Shown here: piece after piece, positions 56,410-64,000 of the stretch | Layout of the letters: each line of letters begins with the position of its first letter | Numbering within the stretch: position 1 is the first letter of the stretch | Assembly (NCBI GenBank): GCA_009767595.1 | Contig: VSDK01000567.1 | Location: 311,224-375,223 of the forward strand | DNA from: Symbiodinium kawagutii | Taxonomy: Eukaryota > Sar > Dinophyceae > Suessiales > Symbiodiniaceae | Length of the DNA stretch: 64,000 bases | Direction of reading: 5' to 3' | Notes under the pieces: model-generated | What the model was told of the DNA's origin: nothing | Seen by the model: the letters and a program-made list of their open reading frames with translations, nothing else | Database searches by the model: none | Made by a program: the position numbers and the translations under genes

Positions 56410-57045
56410 TTTAAGATGTTTTAAGTATCAATGGTATCATGGAATCAATGTTCCCCCTAGCTTTCATAAGATCAATGGTCAATGGTATCAATATTAGATT
56501 AGCATCAACTAATGGGTTTAACTAATGGTTAATCCAATGGTTAATCAACTAATGGTATTAGCATCAATGATCAATGATTTGCATCAACCAGCTAATTCAT
56601 GGCATTAAAATTAAGATTAGCATCGACATGCATCAACTAATGGTTAATCTAATGGTCTTAATTAGCATCAACCATTAGAGTAATGATCAGTGATTAGCAT
56701 CAACCAGTCAACCAATGGTACTAGCATCTTAATGGTAGATGTTTAGAGCCATTAGCTTTCACTAGATCAATGATCAATGGTATATCAATAATCAATGATT
56801 AGCATCAACATGCATCAACTAATGGTTAATCTAGTGGTATCAATGAGCATCAACCATTGGATCAATGATCAATGATTAGCATCAACCAGTTAACCAATGG
56901 TATTAGCATCTTAATGGTAGATGTTTAGAGCCATTAGCTTTCATTAGATCAATGATCAATGGTATATCAATGATCAATGATCAACGGTGTTAAAATATCA
57001 AGTTAGCATCAACATGCATCAAGTAATGGTTAATCTAATGGCATT
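56410..57045. repeat. ATCAATGATTAGCATCAACC tract with 181-bp duplication
   Basis: Segments from about 56696 and 56877 share AATGGTAGATGTTTAGAGCC and GATCAATGGTATATCAAT in the same order, so a unit of about 181 bp is duplicated inside a broader short-word tract. Confidence 0.8.
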
Positions 57046-57186
57046 AGTACCCCCAAATCGTCCACTAGTAGCCATTTCTAGTGAAAAAAACCCACCATTT
57101 TGGGGGGTCCCCTATTCTGAGAAACACCCGAATCTGGTTGGTGGTTTCAAAGCCTATAAAACATATCAGTCAACCAACTATATAAT
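57046..57186. repeat. Family B right part joined to family C left part
   Basis: AGTACCCCCAAATCGTCC to CCTATTCTGAGAAACACC, then ATCTGGTTGGTGGTTTCAAAG; family C is truncated after ATCAGTCAACCAACTA. Confidence 0.72.
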
Positions 57187-57320
57187 TGTTCATAACTACT
57201 CTCCGAAAAAATCAACGGTGACACTGCTGCTGGCACTGCGCTGTCCTAGCCCCCACCAACCAGCCACGGTGGCACTGGGCGCTGCTGTCCCCCATATCAA
57301 CCACCAGCACCTGGCCGCAC

Positions 57321-57412
57321 CCCGCCTGGGGCCCCACGGATGGCGTGGGCAAGGGCGGCTTCAGCAGCATGGCACTGAGCCCATGGATGCGCAACAGGAT
57401 GCCGTCCAGGAC
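57321..57412 (-). CDS. Internal exon, Ala-rich helical segment
   Basis: 92 nt, entry 2, exit 0 with donor GGG|GTGCGG; a second donor CAG|GTGCTG would end it at 57311 with exit 1. The acceptor is GCGTTGGCCAAG. It reads CHAAEAALAHAIRGAPGG. The exit-0 choice fits the next exon. Confidence 0.5.
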
Positions 57413-57479
57413 CTTGGCCAACGCGCACCCGGCCCAAGCCACGGATGAAGTCACAACGGCAGAAGTAGTTTGTCAAATA

Positions 57480-58070
57480 AATTTTGGGTTATACATATAT
57501 ATATATACATATATCTATTGGATGAATGAATCAATCAGTGATTAATTAGCAGTCATCAACTATTGGATGATCATCAGTAGTCATCAACTATTGGATGAAT
57601 GAATAAACAATAGTAATTAGTCATCAATCAGTTTCAAGATGATCCAATAATTAGCATCATCAAATAAATTGGATTTAATGAATAACTAATTGGATTATGT
57701 TGGATTCTCATTATCCTTATGAGTTAAGATTGGCAATTAGATCAATCACTGAATAGTGGTTGATAACTGATGGCAAACTAGTTGGTTAATGGTTGATGAT
57801 GGGGTATATGACATGACCAACGATCAAAGGTTGATGTAATTTTGATTTAATAAATAACTCCTTGGATTGTCATTATGATTTAAACACGGTAATTATTGAT
57901 CATCTCAGCTTTAGAAAAAACTGCTTGGATTTGAAAAACAACTTCTGAATAACTTATCTGAACAACTTCAGAAGTGTTATTATTTGATCATCTAAATACC
58001 TTTTGCTGAACAATTCAGTCCCAATAAATCAGCGATTTGCGGAAGTCATGATCCCAACTGGATGAACTAA
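57480..58070. other. AT-rich intron sequence
   Basis: Short ATCAGTAGTCATCAAC repeats at 57530-57640; otherwise unfeatured. Confidence 0.5.
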
Positions 58071-58073
58071 ATG

Positions 58074-58177
58074 TGTTTCTCAAATCGCGGAACCCCTAAA
58101 ATCACTCATTGATCATCGAAAACAAACTATGACTGGGGAGGATTTGGGTGTCCCCTGTTTGGAGAAACGCCCAAATG
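58074..58177. repeat. Family B element
   Basis: TGTTTCTCAAATCGCGGAACC to CCCTGTTTGGAGAAACGCCC, diverged but with matched ends. Confidence 0.7.
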
Positions 58178-58179
58178 AT

Positions 58180-58840
58180 TGACGATACTTCATGGTGAAT
58201 CATATGATGGTTTGTGATAACGAATGATGGCTACTGATTTGGTAATCAATCAGAAACTCTGATTGCTTGGGAAAAGAATCATGAAAAACTATTGGAAATA
58301 AGGGTGATTAGCTGGCTGTGAAATCGACCTATGTTGTCACGCTTGATTGTACCGCTACAAATGATTTGTCACGTCCTGAACCGTTGTTGCTTGTTACCGG
58401 GCGCCATGATTTGTTGGTAAACGCCAAATCAGTGTTGCTTATGGTTGTTGTCAACATCACCTTTCTCGAGGAAGGGAACATGCATCACTTTACATACCTC
58501 TCAGTTCAAAGTCCTGCTTCCATGACAACCATCTACACAGCGAGCGTGCGTTGAAAATATGCGCGATACCTATCTTTTATTCCCGCTATTTTCCATATTC
58601 TAGTTTGGCTTGGAACTGTACCAAAGGACACACATCTACCCAACCCCCCAGATATGATGGTCAAAACCAGGCTGCAGATTTTGCATCACAACACCCTCAA
58701 GCAGCTGATTCCAACTCACCATCCATGGGTCCAAAGTTGAGCACCCAACGCAAAGGACGCAATTGGGACCTGATGGCAGTCGAACCCGGGGCCCAGCAGA
58801 TCTACCGGTAGAAAGAGTCTGCTTTTCCGATATCAGACTT
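58180..58840. other. Intron sequence
   Basis: Two chance-length plus frames (58318-58554, 58551-58811) without splice support. Confidence 0.4.
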
Positions 58841-58844
58841 ATTT

Positions 58845-59005
58845 CAAGGTATGATAAGGTATGCCATTCTCACTACATCTTACTACTATGAAGAACCACT
58901 GATCTAAAGGTATGCCGCATGCCATTCTCACTACATCTTTCTACTATGAAGAACCACTGATCTAAAGGTATGCCGCATGCCATTCTCACTACCATGTAGA
59001 ACCCC
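58845..59005. repeat. 61-bp tandem repeat
   Basis: Two and a half units of GGTATGCCGCATGCCATTCTC with ACTATGAAGAACCACTGATC; near-identical. Confidence 0.9.
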
Positions 59006-59055
59006 TGTCACAATTTCATTTTAGTCCGCACCCATCAACTCGTTGATTCTCACAC

Positions 59056-59124
59056 CGTGCCGCCGAGACCATGGCCGAGCGCCAGAGGAAAGGGCAATGG
59101 CAAGGTATCCGGCGGCAGTGGCTC
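59056..59124 (-). CDS. Internal exon, unknown protein
   Basis: 69 nt, entry 2, exit 1. Acceptor GAAGCCCTGCAACCCAG, donor CACG|GTGTGA. It reads GATAAGYLAIALSSGARPWS, including the codon shared with 59940-60043. A longer open frame in another phase covers this island but does not match the incoming split codon. Confidence 0.5.
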
Positions 59125-59348
59125 CTGGGTTGCAGGGCTTCATCCAGCCACCGATGGTAGGGTGCACCCATGGCTATGCCAGGGAGCTGCACATCCAGTA
59201 GATCACCATGGCCACCAGTTACCTCGCGGATGTACATCTGTGTTTTTTCATGATCAATGGTTAGATGTACATCATGACTATTAAGGATAAGTGGTGGTGA
59301 ATGACAACAGCAACATAGCAATCAGCAATATTGCCTGTGAAAGGAGCC

Positions 59349-59527
59349 ATATGGCTGTGGGTCAAAAAGCCTCCACCCTGGATATACCATCATTCACCGT
59401 CGCAATTCCAACTGGATGAGATTTTTTATGGGATAATCATTTATTCATTCACCGTGGATATATTGTTGGTTATTTGTTGGTTATTATCCCATAAACAATG
59501 ATGCTTAACTGCTTGACCCACGGCTCC
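59349..59527. repeat. Family A element with insert
   Basis: ATATGGCTGTGGGTCAAAAAG to CTTGACCCACGGCTCC; longer than usual, with a repeated GGGATAATCATTTATTCATTC interior. Confidence 0.7.
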
Positions 59528-59709
59528 ATTCCTGTGTTGTACGTCCATGGTGGTGCGCTACTCCATCATCCATTCGTTACACCACGAATTCACCAACGCG
59601 TACGAACCGCTACCAGCTGGGGAGAGTGATATCAACCAACCAGTGGACCCAGGATTTCCGATGCTTTCCCTGGTGATATCACCAGGCAGTCGAACGAGTT
59701 CACTATGAG

Positions 59710-59940
59710 TTGGCTGTGGGTCAAAACCTTGTACCCCTGGTTCCCCTATCATTAACCAGCTCGTTTTCCCTTTTATTGTTGGTGATTGTCCTCCATTCGT
59801 AGCTGGTCAACTGCTTGACCCATAGACATATATAGCTGATATATCCCTTATATCCCCTACTATTGTTGGTTGTTATCCCCTATTATCAACTATTAACCAT
59901 TGGTTGGTTGGTTAATATTGACCCAGCTCGCCAGTTCACC
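59710..59940. repeat. Two adjacent family A copies
   Basis: GTTGGCTGTGGGTCAAAACC to CTTGACCCATAGACAT, then a second copy ending ATATTGACCCAGCTCGCC at the donor of 59940-60043. Confidence 0.78.
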
Positions 59941-60043
59941 ATGCTTTCCCATGGCTTGCCTGACCAACCACAGCGACAACCCAGCGGCCTCGCCCTTCTC
60001 CACGGCTTTGGATGCAGCTTCATGCAGCTTGAGGTAGCACGTC
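59940..60043 (-). CDS. Internal exon, helical (possibly repeat) segment
   Basis: 104 nt, entry 1, exit 1. A long pyrimidine-rich acceptor ending CGACCTGCCAG and donor CATG|GTGAAC. It reads KLHEAASKAVEKGEAAGLSL followed by a Trp/Leu-rich stretch, amphipathic helices reminiscent of PPR/TPR-type repeats, though no diagnostic match. A family A element starts about 20 nt after the donor. Confidence 0.6.
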
Positions 60044-60199
60044 CTGGCAGGTCGAGGCTCGTAGAGGTCGGTAGGGGTCGGTGGGGGCCAGGTGGGTTGG
60101 TTGGTGGGACGTCAGCAAGTGGGAACCATGGCTGTAAGCGTAACATCGATGCTGTACTCCACGTAGGGTGTTGCTACCAAGCATGGTTGCTAACCTGAT

Positions 60200-61310
60200 G
60201 GTTGGTGCGAAAATGATTATCCCATTTAGTGAGGGGATGTAAGGGGTAAATATGTCTAAAATCTAGTAATCAATGGTACAGTCCCCTAGTTCTTAATGCT
60301 TATACTCCACTAAGATTGGTGGGCTTGGTGGGGGCTTAGTACGAATGAACTCCAGTATCACAATGAACCAAGAATGGATCAGAACTAGCCCTGGTACCAG
60401 AAATCGTGCCATGACTTGCAGTGCCACCATTACTGGATAGTGCTGCCAGACCAGGGTTCAGCAAAATGATGTCCAACTCAAGAAACTGATAACATCCAAG
60501 GAATGGATGGCGATCGTTGATGAACCAGCGGCTAATGGCATTGATCAACCAAACTGAGATCTTAAAATGGTGAAACTCAGCTCTGAGATCTATATAATGA
60601 TTTAAAACACCTTAATTAATCTTAATTATAGTAAGAAACTGCGATCTTAACTGATAGATCATTGATAAATGCCATCAGCCTTTGGTTCATCCACACAATG
60701 TTCTTAATGATTTTAATGATGGAAAGGTTGATGATTGAGCAAACCTTGACTTACTGGCTGATCCAATAAGCTGATTCAGCCAACTGACCAACATATCTAG
60801 AACTCGAACTGATGATGGTATCCAGTGGGGAAATCTTTGGTCAACCAATTGGTCATCAAGTTGCTGAGGCAATATGTTCATTAGACCATTGGTTGATTGT
60901 GTCCGTTCATCATCATTGGTTGCCCAACTCCAATCATCAATCGCCATCATCAACGAGTTGCTGTTGGAAGTTGATCAGGATTAACGATGTATTCACTCCA
61001 TAGTCACATTAGCAACCATTCAGCCATTCACCATTAATATCGCTAACCATTAACATCGTTATCCATCAAAATCAACATTGAACATTCACAATCCAATACT
61101 AACCATCGAATAATAACCACTTAGAACCAACATTAACCATGAATACATTGATGAACAATCCAATCTCAATCATCCAATAACAATTTACCAATTATAACCA
61201 ACATTAACACCAATCTTAGATGTCAATCATTAACCATTAACATTAAACATTCGATTGATAATCAATCAATTATAATCATATATCCATCCTTCCCCAATTG
61301 CTCCCGCGCA
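60200..61310. other. Intron sequence
   Basis: ATTAACATCG/AACCATTAAC words at 61000-61280. No element or exon accepted. Confidence 0.45.
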
Positions 61311-61331
61311 AAACGGGCTCCTGATTTGGAC

Positions 61332-61365
61332 GTCGATGCGGAAGTTGATCTCAGCGACCAAGGTC
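61332..61365 (-). CDS. Candidate internal exon beside the assembly gap
   Basis: 34 nt, entry 1, exit 0. Acceptor GGCGCGCCGAG, donor GAC|GTCCAA. It reads TLVAEINFRID, with nearly all third positions G or C. The same frame is open for about 30 codons to the right, so the true left boundary may differ. Phase does not join to the exon at 62519-62551; exons may be hidden in the 198-base gap. Confidence 0.4.
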
Positions 61366-61455
61366 CTCGGCGCGCCATGAATGACCCGCAAGCGCAACGG
61401 CAGCCATGACCACCAGCCATGACCACCAGGGGTTTTATGGCTGGGTTTTTTGGTG

Positions 61456-61653
61456 NNNNNNNNNNNNNNNNNNNNNNNNNNNNNNNNNNNNNNNNNNNNN
61501 NNNNNNNNNNNNNNNNNNNNNNNNNNNNNNNNNNNNNNNNNNNNNNNNNNNNNNNNNNNNNNNNNNNNNNNNNNNNNNNNNNNNNNNNNNNNNNNNNNNN
61601 NNNNNNNNNNNNNNNNNNNNNNNNNNNNNNNNNNNNNNNNNNNNNNNNNNNNN
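61456..61653. other. Assembly gap, 198 N
   Basis: Run of unknown bases inside a GGTGAATGGCTG minisatellite; open frames across it are meaningless. Confidence 1.
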
Positions 61654-61805
61654 GAGTGAAGGCTGGGGAATGGCTGGTGAATGGGTGGTGAATGGCTGGG
61701 GAATGGCTGATTTATGGCTGGTGAATGGCTGGTGAATGGCTGTTTTTATGGCTGGTGAATGGCTGTTTTTATGGCTGGTGAATGGCTGGTGAATGGGTTG
61801 TTATA
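61654..61805. repeat. GGCTGGTGAATG minisatellite
   Basis: Imperfect 10-20 bp units continuing from the gap edge, so the gap is probably an unresolved part of the same array. Confidence 0.85.
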
Positions 61806-61809
61806 GTGA

Positions 61810-62500
61810 ATGAAAGGTTGACATCAACTTGTGAATGGTGGCTGTTTATGAATGGTTTTATGGAAGTAACAAGACATGTTGAAAGGTTAATGGCTGCTTA
61901 ATGACTCAATAATGAAAGGTTGTGAGACATTATTGAGTCAATTGTTGTTCATAGCCATAAGCACTTGATGCTTGTTTTCTGATGATTCTAACCCCTGGTA
62001 AACGAACCTGGAAATCTCATCAGCTGCAAATGTATGGAAATCCAATGACATCCAGGTTTGTACATCGCAGACTAAGCACAGCTGGCGGATATGCGAATGG
62101 TGAATGACGCTGATCAACTGGTATGGATGAGTAGTAATGATAAATCATGCTTATTGATAAGATATTGATGGTTTTTGGTATCAAATTCACGGGGTAGCAA
62201 CTCCATCGACTGTACGATATCTTTTTGAAGTAGGTGTGACGTATCGATACGACAGAATACAGTGTGACCACGTCCAACTAAATGGCGAGCGAAACGCCAA
62301 GTGCATCGCCACGACACGCGTGGTTGCAGCCATCGTTGCAGAAATTCAATTCGTGATCCACGGGGTGATGACGGTGGTGCTTAAAAAAACATCCCCTTGC
62401 TGTCATAAGCTGGTGAATTTGGGTCATCATTGGTGTCTCCTCCCAACTGGCGATGGTTCTGAATGAAGGATTCTGGTGGTTGAGAACAGCACTGTTCAGG
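61810..62500. other. Intron sequence with family D remnant
   Basis: CCCCTGGTAAACGAACCTGG at 61992 resembles one end of family D. No exon accepted. Confidence 0.45.
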
Positions 62501-62518
62501 GGTAACTCGATGGCGCAC

Positions 62519-62551
62519 CTGCGGGGCGTGCTGTTGGTACAGCTAAGTTCG
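62519..62551 (-). CDS. Short internal exon
   Basis: 33 nt, entry 2, exit 1. A strong acceptor (CTTCGCTCGCCACAG) and donor (CGCAG|GTGCGC). It reads ANLAVPTARPA. The phase continues from 62821-62923. Confidence 0.5.
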
Positions 62552-62820
62552 CTGTGGCGAGCGAAGTACCAGGTGTAGGGGGTATTAGGGGGTCAACTCA
62601 GCCACCATTACCACCATGAAGCCATGATTTGACCATCATTTCTCATGGTGATTTCTACCACTTGGGGGTGAACAATTGAACCATCAATCAGAAATTTGGC
62701 CACCAATCATGGTTTTGATGTTGATTTTCACCATAAAGCCATGATTTGACAATCATTTCCCAGGCATCAATCACCACCATTTCACCATTCATCTGTGGTG
62801 AATGCGACTGGGAAACCCAC

Positions 62821-62923
62821 CAGGTCCCCGGTCACTTCCCACACCCAACGCCCCAAGACACTGGGACGCCCCACTGCAAGACTGGAAGCGCAGCGGAGGC
62901 CAGTTGCCCCCGTGGTTTTGAAC
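62821..62923 (-). CDS. Internal exon, unknown protein
   Basis: 103 nt, entry 0, exit 1. Acceptor CCTGTCCTCCACTGAG, donor CCTG|GTGGGT. It reads VQNHGGNWPPLRFQSC, Gly- and Cys-containing, with no recognised domain. The entry matches the exit of the exon at 63114-63195. Confidence 0.55.
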
Positions 62924-62964
62924 CTCAGTGGAGGACAGGCCTTCCCAAGAATGGCTGGTTGATA

Positions 62965-63048
62965 TTTATTAGCACTGGTTGATTGGCTGGTCGATTGGCT
63001 GGTTGATTGGCTGGTTGATTCGGTGGTTGATTGGCTGGTTGATTAGCC
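62965..63048. repeat. GGTTGATTGGCT tandem repeat
   Basis: About seven 12-bp units, slightly imperfect. Confidence 0.9.
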
Positions 63049-63113
63049 ATTTAAGCCTAGTTTTTCATTGAACCCTGGCTATACCAGTTTCTTCGTTCCA
63101 ACTGTTTCTTTAC

Positions 63114-63195
63114 CCTGGCGCGAAAACCCGTGTTCACCACTTCCCAGTTGCGCTCCCCACGTTGCGTCCGCTCAGCTTCCGGGATGGCTTCCAGC
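63114..63195 (-). CDS. Internal exon, unknown protein
   Basis: 82 nt, entry 1, exit 0. The acceptor is pyrimidine-rich and ends CCCCAACTAG; the donor is CAGG|GTAAAG. It reads LEAIPEAERTQRGERNWEVV and onward, a charged soluble sequence. This is one of the clearest exons: length, frame and both splice signals agree without adjustment, and the next exon enters at 0. Confidence 0.6.
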
Positions 63196-63239
63196 CTAGT
63201 TGGGGCGAAAGGTTGGGCCCAGGATAAGAAATCATAAGG

Positions 63240-64000
63240 TGCACTGGTGAGTAACCATGGTTAGCTACAGGAATCATAGGGGTTATATGCTACCTTAGTT
63301 ACAAGCTACCCAAGTGGTTAGAAACCATGGTTACTACCCTAAGGGTGGTTATCTCATTGATAAATAGGTTTCTAACCATGGTTACTAGCCAGTTACTAAG
63401 TAGGATGATCATCCGAGTACCAAGCACCAACCAACCAGGCCTACCAACTATGTCCAACCTGAGGAGTTTATATTGGTTGACAGGTGTACCAACCAACTAG
63501 TTGACGCCTACTAAAGGGTTTCAAGCTCTAAGGTAATTGTCAATCATTCGGTTTAACAGCTATAAGAGTTGCAAAAAAGCGGTTTGTACATGTACATTTC
63601 AAATGTTCTAGTGGTTGACAAATCTGTCTTATGAGGTGGATAAGGCTAATACTATCATGAACCATGGTGAGTATCAACAACCCAAACTTAATAGTTGGTG
63701 GTGCAGACCAAACCACTATGGCTACTACGATCAACAAAGCATAGCGCTTGTAGTATAAAAGCATCTGGGGATAGAATGAACCAGAGTTTCTTCACTTAAG
63801 CATAGTGGGTGAGAATGAACTGCAGTGTGTCTCAACATGTCACAACTGACAATAGAAGTTAATGGTTGACCATGACAGGCAATCCTGAACAGTGGTGATG
63901 CATCCAAAGCGCCAGCACACGTCTGCTGTCTGGTGCGAAGCCCAAACCCACCAGCGGATTCGGTTCAGGCTAGCACTAGGGATGTGCGGAGCTCACAGCT
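63240..64000. other. Right-edge sequence
   Basis: GGTTACTAGCCAGTTACTAAG-type words at 63240-63420 with a segment shared with 43390-43600. A possible minus exon near 63885-63945 (TADVCWRFGCITT after GGCTTCGCACCAG) lacks a good donor. Confidence 0.35.

Larger units (their letters stand above)
1..63195 (-). other. Split-gene locus: chain of small exons read right to left
   Basis: About 55 GC-rich islands carry minus-strand reading frames bounded by pyrimidine-rich AG acceptors and GT donors. Full codons plus split-codon remainders match at most joins, for example 63114-62923, 62821-62551, 60043-59124, 49501-48276, 42512-41741, 24871-24003 and 15732-14753. Frames use mostly G/C third positions, as dinoflagellate nuclear genes do. 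Summed coding length is about 4.4 kb, so introns average about 1 kb. No initiator or terminal exon was found, and the FNIP gene interrupts the chain near 20-22 kb, so two or more consecutive genes are possible. Some site choices were phase-guided. Confidence 0.5.

Noticed and set aside
61406-61735. Open frames across the gap
   Set aside because: They consist mostly of unknown bases.

Overview
Eukaryotic nuclear DNA, most likely from a dinoflagellate (Symbiodiniaceae or a relative). I infer this from four things together: an FNIP-repeat protein with a ubiquitin-like N-terminus, very small GC-rich exons in an AT-rich intron background, coding content that appears to lie on one strand only, and dense short palindromic repeats. 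There are no bacterial operons, no rRNA, no CRISPR array and no supported tRNA.

Minus strand, right to left: I read about 55 candidate internal exons of 21-198 nt between 63195 and 1, spaced roughly 0.3-2 kb apart. They show polypyrimidine-AG acceptors and GT donors, several of them close to consensus (GTAAGT, GTGAGT, GTGAGA, GTACGT). For each exon I give 'entry' (bases finishing a codon begun in the previous exon) and 'exit' (bases left over for the next). Entry and exit agree at most joins, and many exons read as acidic or amphipathic protein. I chose some acceptors or donors partly because they fit the phase, so the agreement is supporting evidence, not proof. No start exon or final stop was found. 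Whether this is one giant gene or two or three consecutive genes is open. One exon (35417-35536) resembles a PPR repeat; otherwise the protein is not recognised.

At 20181-22298 (minus, frame open to 22382) lies the one long uninterrupted coding region: a ubiquitin-like domain followed by 25 tandem 22-residue FNIP-type repeats. It sits in a gap of about 5 kb between split exons, and GCTAGCGC-type palindromes cluster upstream of it.

The rest is intronic or intergenic. At least five families of 90-160 bp palindromic (hairpin-capable) elements recur: A (ATGGCTATGGGTCAA ends, over 20 copies), B (TGGTGGTTTCTCAAAATAGG ends, about 18), C (ACTGGTTGGTGGTTTCAA ends, about 11), D (ACCCTCTGGTAAACTAAC ends, 3-4) and E (GTGGGCCCCC ends, 3). 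They lie in most inferred introns, often within tens of bases of a splice site. Microsatellites, minisatellites and a 198-base assembly gap (61456-61653) complete the window. Most medium-length open frames outside the GC-rich islands are expected by chance at this base composition and were left out.
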